From contig CM040118.1 in the NCBI GenBank assembly GCA_022559845.1, positions 449,746,053 to 449,810,052 of the forward strand: 64,000 nucleotides of DNA, given 5' to 3'. The first letter of the stretch is position 1. Each line of letters begins with the position of its first letter. The notes below the pieces were generated by a model. It saw only the letters and a list, made by a program, of their open reading frames with translations. It did not search any database and was not told where the DNA came from. Position numbers and translations under genes: made by a program. Shown piece by piece: positions 54,337 through 64,000 of the stretch. The DNA comes from Amorphophallus konjac. Lineage: Eukaryota > Streptophyta > Magnoliopsida > Alismatales > Araceae.

Positions 54337-55095
54337 AGTCATTTACTTAAAAGGCTGCATATGGGATCGGATTGTCACCAAACATCTTGCATTCATGCAC
54401 ACATTAAGGGGGAGCAATCACATTCGTCATATGGGCTTAATGTTCAGGTTCACACATGAGTGATGCATTGCATCTAGAGCTGTCTAGGGGTGTTGGTTGT
54501 TAAACTTATTTGTCATATCATTATTAATAAATTTGAATCTAAATTGACAAATCAAACTTTTCTGTCTTTGGATGCAGATTATACTTCTAAGATCCAAATC
54601 ATGATGGGCTAGTCATGACCAAGCTTGAATCAACTGGGAGAATACCCTGCAAGGATGAAAATGAGGAAAACCCTCTCAAGTTGCTACAAGAAGATGGGGT
54701 ACTTTGTGTAGAACAACCTCCAGGATCGACTCAAGTACAAGGTGGAAGGCTCGGAAGAAAATGGATTCTCAAGGCAAAGGTAAGAAGGAAAATCTAAAAT
54801 ACTAACCTTCGTGAGGTCAGTGATTTTGGTGCTTGAAGGCCTTCGATATTGTCCTTTAAACTAAGGTAATTCACCCTCTTACCATGGAAATGAAAATTCA
54901 TGCATTAGTCTATGGGACTTTGTGATGTTATTCTGATGACAGGTATTGTTTCTACATACCTGAAATGATTGCTCCTCCATTCTGCTGTGATTAACCTACT
55001 TATTGGTTAAATGAAACTGAAAATCTTGAATTTTATGTTGACCTTTGAACATCCTTCAATCTGATTGCTTGAGCACATTTAAGCTCAATTGAGTA

Positions 55096-55202
55096 TCTGG
55101 TATATCAAATACTGAGTAGTGAAAAGGTGGATTATCTTCACCTGGAAACTCTCACTATGCGTGAGTTGGTCTTTGGACCAAAGTTCTCCGCCTTGTACCA
55201 GA
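55096..55202 (+). ncRNA. Structured element M1, copy C
   Basis: Closing helix TCTGGTA (55096-55102) with TACCAGA (55196-55202), perfect. Hairpins GGTGGA/TTCACC, CTCAC/GTGAG (55151-55165) and TTGGTC/GACCAA with loop TTTG (55166-55181). The second helix is weaker here (one A-C mismatch). Confidence 0.5.
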
Positions 55203-56417
55203 ACTAGAAGAAATTGATTGGTTGGCCTTGAAAGACTTCTTCTGATGCTACTATTTGCTCCTTGTTAGCTAGTCCCATGTCATAAGAGAAACATTGCACC
55301 TTCACTGAATTTTTCTAAGATTCATGTTTTTGTCAAAGGGAGTCTGGCTAGCTAAACAAGTTGAAATGAATGCTATTCTCTATTGACTGAGTGAACTCCA
55401 ATTGGAACATGCAACATGCTCATGATGAATTACTTCAAAATTTCTAAAATTGATCCTTGTTGAAGTGAAGAGTTCTGCAATGGAAATGTCAACTCCTGAA
55501 TGGCTTGTGAATGTTTTCAAAACCCTTGAAAATCTGCTCTTAACAACTTCTGACAATAAATGGCTTCCCTTGTATATAAGTCACTTGTGATGGAAATTGT
55601 CCCATGCTCATCTTTTCAATCTGATTTGCTCTCTTGTATGTAGTGTCATTTTTCATCTTGCATTCCATCCTCATATAAGAATAGACTGCATGCATTAGAA
55701 TTCATACATTAAGTGCAGTTAGCTCACTCATTTTGTACCAGAAGTTTTACACCACTGCATTCTGTCTTGGCATGTTACATCTCATTATTATATAATCAAG
55801 GATTGCATTGCACTAGAACTCATGCATTAGCCGCATTCAGTTCGTTCAATTGGTATCCGTTTGATTGGTATCAGCTGCATATTTACATTGCATGTTGCAT
55901 ACATTCCCTTTGTGTGCTTGCTTGATATTATATGCTATTCACCCTCATTCCATGGCACTTCTATGGCCTTATGTCCTCTTGATAAATAATGCTGCATTTG
56001 AGTCATTGTTGGAGTGTTTCTTGTCGTACACTCTGGGGAGCTTATATTTTATAAGTGCATCTATTTAGGGGGAGCTGTCTTGTTATGTGTTCATGATATT
56101 TTCGGTATACATGCTGAATCAAATTCGCACACTTCATGCATAAAATGTAAAAATGAGTGTTAAAGATAAAGATATATGAATTTCTCTTCAACACTCTCGA
56201 GATGTTAAACTTGCTGCATGTATGTTGAAGAGACAGTTGAGGAAAAAGCTGCCTACCTATCCTTGTTGAAAAATCTGAAATGAAAATGAAAGATAGAGCA
56301 ATGCTCGGTCTCACTGAGTAAACTGGGCACATATCACCTGAGACGTGATGTGGTTCATATCTGAAAAGTGTTGACTAGTATCTCTGTTCAAAATGAGGTG
56401 AAATGGTTCAGTATTCT

Positions 56418-56458
56418 GAGTAACCGGGGATTCTGGCATGAGCTCCATGCGTCTACTC
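56418..56458 (+). ncRNA. Structured motif M2, S1 copy
   Basis: GAGTA (56418-56422) pairs with TACTC (56454-56458); inner hairpin GCATG/CATGC (56436-56450) differs from S2 but keeps place. Shares GAGTAAYCGGG with the S2 units. Confidence 0.4.
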
Positions 56459-57522
56459 GCGTAAAAAGGAATCATTCGAACCTGATCACTCTTGAAAAGT
56501 TCTGACTATCATGTGATATTGGTTGAGTTGAAAAATATTAGTGAAAACTCATTGTGGTAGAGCGTAGCCTCCAATACGCTGTTCTCAAAATTGAAATGCA
56601 GTCTGTAAAATGTCTCCTTGTGTTGATTAGAAAATCTGAATATCCATATTGCAACTATCATTTTTCATGTTACTCACTTACACCCTTGAAATTTGATTTA
56701 ATATGTATTTAGAAAGTTGATTGACTGCATTAGCAATTGCATGAATCTCCTATATGCTTGCACAACCTCCCATGTGCTACACATGTACATTTCAGTTGCC
56801 ATGACTCTCTTGCACCCTTCTTATACCTATCCTCTCTTAAACAAGTCTGAGGGAGCTATATTGCATGTATATATATGTATTTGTTTGACTGTACATCTCA
56901 TATGGCATCATTTGCATATATATAGCTTCATGCACTATAACCAAATGTCAAAATCTGAAAATCCATCACATTCCAAATGTTTTCTGAGTTCAAAAATTGG
57001 CCTAGTTGTTTTTCACTCCATTGTATGCTTGCATTGAGTTTCATATGATTGCATTCATATTGTCATCATGTCTGTTCAGTTGCATTCATGCATTCATAGT
57101 GTCACATGTGTTGCATTTCATGCATTTCAAACCAAAATATAAAAATCAGAAAATTTGAAAATCAAAGAAAATCCTTCTTATATGCATTCCTGCTCTTGCT
57201 TGTTGTGAAAATTTGACATGAGATCTAGCTTTTGAATGCTATCCTGCTGAACACCTCATCTTGTGAACATCTCCACTGGCTCCCATCCTTGAGACCAATC
57301 ATTCCATTCAATTGGTATCAATACATGCTTGATTGTTGAACTACAAAACTAATCACCAATTGATCTCATCTGATTGGAATCATATTGCTTTGTTCATTCA
57401 TGATTTGCCCCTGCTTCTTTTGATTTGGTAAGATGGGCTATTGCTGTTCCAAACCGAGATAAGCTTGTTCTTCTTTGTTTGGCTTCTACCAGCCTTTGCT
57501 ATTGATATGTTGATCATGTCAC

Positions 57523-57683
57523 AAGGGGGAGAAAGGTTTACATTATCCACTTTTTGATTATGTCAAAGGGGGAGAGAAATTGATGATTGTGTGTGACAGG
57601 GAGAAATTGAAGGGGGAGAAGAACATCTGTGCCATTCCATTGTATATCATCATTAAGTTTGTCATCATCAAAAAGGGGGAGAT
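57523..57683 (+). promoter_or_regulatory. S1 multiple polypurine tracts
   Basis: AAGGGGGAGA-type motifs at 57523-57532, 57565-57576, 57610-57620 and, at the LTR border, 57671-57682. Repeated tracts of this exact kind are a known Sirevirus feature. Confidence 0.9.
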
Positions 57684-59875
57684 TGTTAAGTTATGGTTTT
57701 GATGATAACTAAACTTAATGTGTGCTTTAATGATGATAACTAAACTTATGGTTGATTACACATGTTCTTGATGATTGTGTTCATTCATCTTATTGTTTAT
57801 GCTGGTTGCACATGTTGGTTTTACAAGAGGCAAGAGGTTTCATAACCTCTTTAATGTCAACAAACATGCAATTAACCTAACTATCTTGCATGCAGGTTCA
57901 AACTCATGGCCGTCACCTGGTGAACCAAAACTCTACTTCCCTACAATCCAAAACAGGTGGTATATGTCATTTACTGTCAAGAACCATTGGTGAGACTCCT
58001 ACCTTGTATTAAAACGAAGCTTCATGCTTTAAACCATCAAGATTCACTCCTTTTCAAACTTGTGTTCATGAATCATTCCATGTGTTAAACCAAGTCTAAA
58101 CAAACTTGTAATCAACTATAACACAAGCCATTTTCAAGTATCGAACCAATGGATAGTTTCAAGTGAACTAACACTTGACTTTTGCAGGTTTGGAGACTGG
58201 CGGTCGACCTGTGGACCCTTGGCGGTCGACCTGAAATCACAGAACTGAAAAATTGGCAACCTGTGAACCTGGCGGTCGACCGCCAGGAGCTAGCGGTCGA
58301 CCTATTTTCCCAGCAGCCACAAAGCTACAGAATGGCCCCTAGCGGTCGACCGCCGGCCCTCCACCGGTCGACCGCCAGCCCCGAGGCCCTCCTTTGTTGA
58401 CTTTTGTGTCAAGTTCGAAAGGAGGTCTTTCACCCCATTTCTTTAATCCCAATGCTCCCAATCACCCCAGAATTTGTGGATCTAGGTCTGGGACTTGTCT
58501 CCTAACCTTCCAAGGGTTATAAAACCTCTCATTGAGGTCATAAACCCTAAGAGACTCCAAGAGAACTAGAGGGATCAAGTTGGCTCAAGGGAGAGGAGGA
58601 ATATCACTGTAGCCGTGAACAGTGATTCGAAGATCAAAGCCTCATCATAGTTGAAGATCCAAGATCTATTTTGAAGCCTTCATCTTCCCATGAACTGAAG
58701 CAACAACAAATCAACCTAGAGAGATCAAGATAGTAGCTATCAAGGGAAGGTTGCTGCAACGATCGTGAACAACATTCCTTCCACCAAGTTCTTCATCCGA
58801 TCGAAGCCATTCAAGCATCAACTGAAGCCATTCAGTCATCTTCCAAAGCCAGGGAGTTCCAATCAAGCAAGGATCTCAAGAAGAGCTTCAAGTGAGATCA
58901 AAGAAGAGGCTATCCAAGTGAGGAAGAGGAGAAGTACTGTAGCCGTGAACAGTACTCCGTGCAGCAAGTGTTCTTCATCCAACTTCAAGCCATTCAAGGT
59001 AGATCTGAAGCTAACATCCTCCAAGCAAAAGAAGTAGGAAGCAAGCATTCAAGGAAGATCAAGGTGAAGCTGTCTAAGGAAGAAGAAGTGAACAAGCAAG
59101 CAAGCAAGCCATCCAGGGGAATTCAAGTGGAGATCAAGAGGAGATGTTCAAGTGACGATTGAAGATATGTTCAAGATCCGTAACATGCATTCAAGGGGAA
59201 CCCAAAATAGGAGTTTTCTAAACTAAGCCTCCTAATATTTATGTTTTGGGTTTTGTGTTTGTGTTCATCATAAACTGAAGAATCTGTGTGTGTGTGGATC
59301 ATGTTGGATCCGTGGTCGTGTGTGTGTGTTGTTTTGATTCGTGTATGTGTAGGTCTTCTTAGATCTACGTGTGTTGTGTGGTTTTATTCAGATCATAGTA
59401 TTTGTGTGTGGAGTGCTGCATCTATCGCAGCATGTGTGTGATCCGCTTGTTGGATCATGTTGGAGACTTCGTCTCCGTGTGTGTGTGTGTTGGAGCTCGT
59501 CTCCGTGTGTGGTTTGGGGCGCGTCCCCGTGTGTGTGGGCAGGTATCGTCCTGCGTGTGTGTTTGGAGAGTTGTCTCCGTTTGGGGATTTATCCCCGAGT
59601 GAAGCCTCACCGGGTTTGGTGAGGGGTGGACGTAGGATTGCCGTCGTTGCATCCGAACCACCTTAAAAACTGCTGTGCATTGTGTGTAAATTGTGTGGTT
59701 TGATTGTTTTCGCTGTATGGTCGTGTGGGAACGGTGAGTTTGAGAGAATTAGTTAATTAGTTTTCAATTGCTAATTATTATTTACCACATATTTTGTAAA
59801 AAGATAAAAGTTTCCTTAAAATTGGTAAACACCCAATTCACCCCCCTCTTGGGTGTCATTGATCACGGGACTTCA
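57684..59875 (+). repeat. S1 3' LTR
   Basis: Matches 49795-51994 with small differences, such as one fewer AAGC unit near 59095 and shorter GT runs. Hairpin chain at about 59297-59623, where the unit at 59460 has GGAGAC/GTCTCC arms, one pair longer than in the 5' LTR. Confidence 0.95.
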
Positions 59876-59999
59876 CTGGGAAGGTCCTTTCGTTATCAAA
59901 GAAGTCTACTAAGGTAACGCTTACAAATTGGTAGATTCTGAGGGCGTGGAACTAACATATCTATGGAATGGGGTATATCTCAAGAAATTTTATTCTTGA
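59876..59999 (+). pseudogene. T1 integrase, C-terminal end
   Basis: Resumes after S1: EGPFVIKEVY, stop (TAA), GNAYKLVDSEGVELTYLWNG, then YLKKFYS and TGA at 59997-59999. This is the GPF/GAYKL...WN..LKKFY ending typical of Tat/Ogre integrases. Confidence 0.88.
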
Positions 60000-62179
60000 G
60001 ACCTTGTACATAACTATTCAAAAACAAAAAAAAAATCAAAAAAAATCTCAAACAAACAAACAAACAAAAAAGAAGAAAACCATAAATCAACGCCTGGTGA
60101 TCCAAATTCATCTGCATCAACCCTTCATGCTAGACAGGGACCGTCAAGATGTGGTAGATATCGGGTCTTGGTCCGCCAGAACCGTGGAGATTCCTGTCCA
60201 GTCACATCGTCTTATGTTTATAAGTAGAAGAAAAAACAACTTGCACACATTCACGTGTTTATCCAAAATGGGTAGCATCACCTTTGATGGGGCCTCATCC
60301 GAAGGTCTCCAGCTAAGAAGCACTCTTTTGTTCCTCTTCTCCTCGACCAAATAAAATAGTCGGCGCCCTTAAAATGCTGATCATGTGAAAGCCGAAGTAC
60401 AAGATCCTTAAGGCGAGAGTAGGATTCATCCCCTCGAGCCCGGGTCAGAGCATGAGAAGAGGGTAGTGTCCCCGCAGGCATAAAAAAAGGGGATTCCAAA
60501 ACAAGATGACAATATTCTTCTCCCCAAAAGAAACAAAAAGAGAAAGAAAAGAAAGGAAAAATTATGTGTATGTGACAAAGTCACATGAAAAGCCTGGTCG
60601 TGACCGTGCATGACCCTAGTAGATGAAACCCCTCCTAATCAAAGAATCAAAATCAAAATCTTCATAGCAAGGGGCATCTAACGTCATAATGCTCGGGGTA
60701 TGGTCTGAAGTTGCCAAAAGGTGAAAGTCGAGTAGGCCCTCACCTAGCTCGCCGGGTTAACGGCTTTGCCTAGTCCTCTCAGGAGGTTTACCCCCTACTT
60801 TCTTCCTTCTCCCCCCAAAAGACGTAAAGCTTGATGGAGATCCTGAAGGATGAATCCCGTCTGGGTTGCAACCTTATTTAACAAAATACACTTATGGTTG
60901 TTCACTTCTAAACAACAGAAGCCATCGCTACGAAGGGGTCTCTGTGTTTCTGGCTGGTCAAGACCCCTAATTACCACACTTAACGCTTTCTTATGTTACC
61001 TCGGGCTTAGATCAATGCAAGCGCGTCACCTGTCGGTGCGACGGCGTCTGATTTTGGGCCAGCGTCGCGCGGTTGACCGTTAGGGTTCCAAGGTGTTCCA
61101 TCATATACCATCTAGAGTTGTGAGAAAATAGACCCGGGTCGGGCAAATCATTTACCTCAAACGCTTTTTGGGTGTATCCCTGCGGTCGGAAGCAACTGGG
61201 AGCCTAAGCTTGGCATGACGGCATTGTCATCAGAATAAGACTTAACCGGCAAGACCATCATTCGAGGAGTCTAGAGGCTCAAATCAACCTAGATGTGCGC
61301 TCAGGATACCTGGGAGGTAAATTTAGAAAACCTTCATCTCCATGTAGGTCAGGTGCCACATGGGTGGTCACCAGGCATTCCAAAAAAATGTGTAACATTC
61401 GAACATTCAAACAAAACGAAAAAAAATCCCAATATATTCAAATTTCAAAAAAAAATTTGAAAATTCAAAACACCAAAAAATACGTATAAGTACAAAACAC
61501 CAAAAAAATGTACAAAATTCCAAAACCCAAAATATGTTTTGCATTCGCATGAGCATTTGCATGATCATATTTCCCTTTTTGCTTACATTTTGCATGCTTG
61601 CATACGCATATCACATTTCCCCTTTTTTGCTTCTAAATCTTGTTAATAAGATTTAGCCCTCTGACCCTGCATCGAGAAAGATACTATTTGCTTTTGGCAG
61701 GGGGCTAAAAAACATACTACACTAACCTTTTCCCTTTAGTGTGGTTGAAACAGGTAGAAGGGAAGACAACGTCAGGCCAAATCAAGACAAGTACACTGAA
61801 GAAAGCTCATTTCACTGCCAAACGTGTCCATCACATTCCATTGATACAAACATCCTAAGGGCATACCTCCAGTGTACAAAAGGGGCAGCTGCTATTCAGT
61901 TGCACATCCATCTCTCTCTATCTCTGTCTCCTCCTAATCTGCGCCAGTGCGAGGTCGACTTCGCCGGCTGTCAGCCTCATCTTCGCCTCCTGTGTCTCGC
62001 AGCTGTGAGGGCGGTGAAGCTCATGAACCTGACGCAGCTGGCTGGACCGATGCTCCCTGTCCCGTAGGAGACTGCATCATGCCCATGAGATCATCCATGG
62101 TGATCTGTATCTCTCCCAAAGACATGAGTGACTCGGAAGGAGTCGCAGGCCTAGCTCCTACTCCTGGGGCACCTCTGCC
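60000..62179. other. T1 spacer between integrase and antisense gene
   Basis: No gene recognised. A-rich stretches at about 60020-60080 and 61380-61510. It should contain the polyadenylation region of the antisense PMD gene, which ends at 62180. No CGGTC-type dyads comparable to T0 were seen. Confidence 0.5.
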
Positions 62180-64000
62180 CTAGTACCTCTGTAGTACCCG
62201 TCGTCGCAAGGCCTCCAGCTGATCGAGAGCCCGCTGCTCCCGAACCGCCATCGCCATCTCTCGAGCACGAGCCTCGGCTTCTCTTTCTTTCGCCTCAGCT
62301 AGGCGACCCTCGATCCTCTCGACGGAACTCAGCTCTCCTAGTCGTCGGGTCAACTCCTCTATCCGTGCACCTTGCTCTTGCCGGATGACCAGGCCCGCTG
62401 CCAGCTCCTTCCTCTGCAGAAAATAAATAGTCATGTAAAGAATAGGCAAAGATGACAAGAAAAGAGAGCTACTTCCAACTTGAGTGCTAGGTTCTTACCG
62501 CCTCGGCCAACTCGGCCTCTCGATCCTCGGCTCGCTCAATCGCCCCAGCTAGGCGATCCTCTAGCTCCTGTAGGGCACCGGCTCGAGATGAAGGGCCAGC
62601 TTCCCCTCCGGCTCTCACCCGCACGAAGGCCAATTCTCCTCGCTGGCACGGCAAGGGGCAACTGGTTAGTCAAGCTCAATCAATTCCAAACTCCAAATTA
62701 ATCAATTTGTTCTTGGCTTACCATCTCTTGGATCTCATGTCGCAAGTTCACTATCGTCTGATTAAGGACACTTATTCGATCTTTGAGTATCTTCACAGTC
62801 TCAGTCTCTGACATCTGCGCACCACATTGTCAAGCTTGCTTAGCACCTTTGCTTAAAACAAGAAACATCTCAATTGAAAGCTGAACGAGCTACTCACCAC
62901 TCGGGTGTCGAGACGAAGCCGTCTGGCATACCGGTCTTGGTAATCCTCCAAGTAAGCCTCGCTACTCCTCACGGTCCAGTCATGCTACAATGAAGGGCCG
63001 TCCTGTAGTGCCTCCGCCTCTCTACGGTAGCGGGAGGCCCAATCCTGATCGCTCGCTGAAGTCCGGCGACGTCCTCGATCCGATTCATGCCCGGATGGAA
63101 TCGCCACTGGCGGCTTGTCCCATCCCAGGGTCCTCTGCACCAGGCGAAGGAAGAGCGACTGCCTCAGGTTCACGTAGAACAGCACTGTATCCCTGTGGAA
63201 CCAAGCTCGCCCCTCCCTCACCCAAGGCTGGGTTGTGATGTCCTCCGTCGTGTAAGGGGTCCAAATCACCTATCACACATATAAGAAGAAAAATGAATAC
63301 CTTGCTGATAGAGTAACACAACAAATGCCAAAACAAGTCACACAACTCTATTCAAAACACTCACCCGGTGGGGAGGGTACTCATCTAGTGCTGTCCTGAG
63401 GTCGGAAAGTCTAGTGGCCACTAAGCGTCGATCCCGGACCATCTCCCATCTAGCCATCAAGGGAACTACCTGCATTAGGGCTCGCGGGATGTTGCTGCGA
63501 CCTAGAGGGAACCGAGTGTACCCCCAAATCTGAAATCACAAAAAGAACAATCAATCAATCAAATTTAGAATCAAAATGACTAGAAAGGGGTAGACTTATA
63601 CCTGTAGGAAGGGCGTGAAACCTCCCAGGTTCCCTGAACTTGGGTGTACTGGGTCCAAGTGGGCGAAGAGGTGCGCCAACATCGCTCTCCCCCACGCAAG
63701 CTGAGGTCCTTGCTCTGGGTCCCGCACCAGTAAGAGATACTTCAGATTCACCTTATTTGACGCGGTAGCAAACAACAGTCTCCCAAAGAAGTACAAGAAG
63801 AAAAGTTGCAACTCCTGCTGCTCGCTCCTCCCCTGTGATCTGAGTCTCTGCCTCACTCGCCCTAAGTACGCATCCAAGTCCTCTAGCGGCCCGCGTGTCA
63901 TCTTCGCGAGCCCCATCGCGGCACTGATCTTCCCAGGCGGAAGACTAGTCACTGGTTTCTTCGATCGAGCTAGCTGTGGCCCGAGCAAAATCCTCTATCC
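62180..64000 (-). CDS. Antisense spliced PMD-coiled-coil gene of T1 (5' end outside window)
   Basis: Exons in plus coordinates, read leftward: 63602 to beyond 64000 (PMD core: LFFLYFFGRLLFATASNKVN, then GGFTPFLQ), 63365-63529 (IWGYTRFPLGRSNIPRAL...EYPPHR), 62898-63271 (VIWTPYTTEDITTQPWVREG; one TAG near 62995), 62722-62814 (METV-like coiled coil), 62499 to about 62665 and 62180-62413 (Glu/Arg-rich coiled coil ending RRRVLQRY). Introns have GT/AG ends, for example CAG|GTATAAG, TTTCAG|, CGG|GTGAGT, GTG|GTGAGTA. The introns after ..LQ and before V.WTPY match those of T0. Role in the element unknown; PMD proteins in plants include silencing factors. Only one stop in about 1.8 kb. Confidence 0.75.

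Larger units (their letters stand above)
53802..57683 (+). other. S1 non-coding internal region
   Basis: No pol or envelope sequence found in any frame. It holds M1 copies B and C, one M2 unit (56418-56458), isolated GGGGGAG motifs at 54406-54414 and 56067-56074, and a terminal cluster of polypurine motifs. Composition is A/T-rich with many short repeats such as TGGTATCA and GCATTCATGC. Confidence 0.7.
49795..59875 (+). mobile_element. S1: pol-less Sirevirus (Ty1/copia) inserted in T1 integrase
   Basis: LTRs of 2200 and 2192 bp flank 5.7 kb with primer site, a Sirevirus-type gag and repeated polypurine motifs AAGGGGGAGA near the 3' LTR, a Sirevirus hallmark. Target copies TTGGG (49790-49794) and CTGGG (59876-59880) differ by one transition. 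No protease, integrase, RT or RNase H: about 3.7 kb between gag and the tracts is non-coding. LTRs differ by few bases, so insertion is fairly recent. Confidence 0.92.
30883..64000 (+). mobile_element. T1: Tat/Ogre-like Ty3/gypsy retrotransposon with three nested insertions
   Basis: Gag, PR, G-patch, RT, RNase H and IN follow in order on the plus strand, with an antisense PMD gene after IN. Interrupted by C1 (35238-42712), L1 (45458-47821) and S1 (49795-59875); each junction resumes the same domain. The G-patch and the second, plant-type RNase H place it with Tat/Ogre. The 3' LTR lies beyond the window. Sense frames carry at least seven in-frame stops, so it is dead. Confidence 0.9.

Noticed and set aside
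54615..54797. 60-codon frame in S1 interior as a pol remnant
   Set aside because: No copia integrase or RT motif; isolated and flanked by stops.

Overview
The window is intergenic DNA of a flowering plant, about 64 kb of nested LTR retrotransposons with no recognisable host gene. Evidence for a plant: Tekay/Del-type chromovirus pol, Sirevirus (Ty1/copia) gag with multiple polypurine tracts, Tat/Ogre-type Ty3/gypsy pol with a G-patch segment, antisense plant mobile domain (PMD) genes, initiator-Met primer sites and 5-bp target duplications. The species cannot be named from this.

Layout, with labels used throughout. T0 (1-7787, + strand): 3' part of a Tat/Ogre-like element, with an antisense intron-containing PMD gene (1327-4653) and a 3' LTR from 6027. 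X (7788-8963 and 26988-27824): an unassigned sequence split by O1. O1 (8964-26987, TSD AAAGC): a pol-less Ty3-type element with 3.3-kb LTRs and only a broken gag. K1 (14107-24150, - strand, TSD TAAGG): a nearly full Tekay/Del chromovirus inserted in the 3' LTR of O1. S2 (27825-30882, - strand): one LTR and the adjoining internal end of a Sirevirus, cut off by T1. T1 (30883 to beyond 64000, + strand): a Tat/Ogre-like element with gag, PR, G-patch, RT, RNase H, IN and an antisense PMD gene. T1 carries three insertions: C1 (35238-42712, chromovirus derivative without PR/RT/RH), L1 (45458-47821, solo LTR, TSD GAGGA) and S1 (49795-59875, pol-less Sirevirus). Removing each insertion with one target copy makes the T1 reading frame continuous, which fixes the order of events.

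The protein genes are ordinary retroelement genes in decay, with three exceptions. C1 has one intact 613-codon reading frame that fuses gag to an unrecognised C-terminal region containing two 64-residue tandem repeats. T0 and T1 both keep multi-exon antisense PMD genes with introns at matching positions. O1, C1 and S1 all look non-autonomous.

The least explained content is non-coding. Most element families here carry arrays of short, non-identical dyad-symmetric units whose arms change together: about 33-bp pitch in T1, about 73-bp pitch in S2, a dozen units in the K1 LTR, others in O1, T0 and S1. The Sirevirus LTRs also carry a chain of hairpins joined by GT repeats. Three copies of a roughly 107-nt element (8394, 54230, 55096) show covarying helices. 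A second hairpin motif is shared by S1 and S2, and a third block is shared by the O1 LTR and T1. These RNA or DNA structures are the best candidates for something undescribed. All pairings and alignments were made by eye; none were computed.
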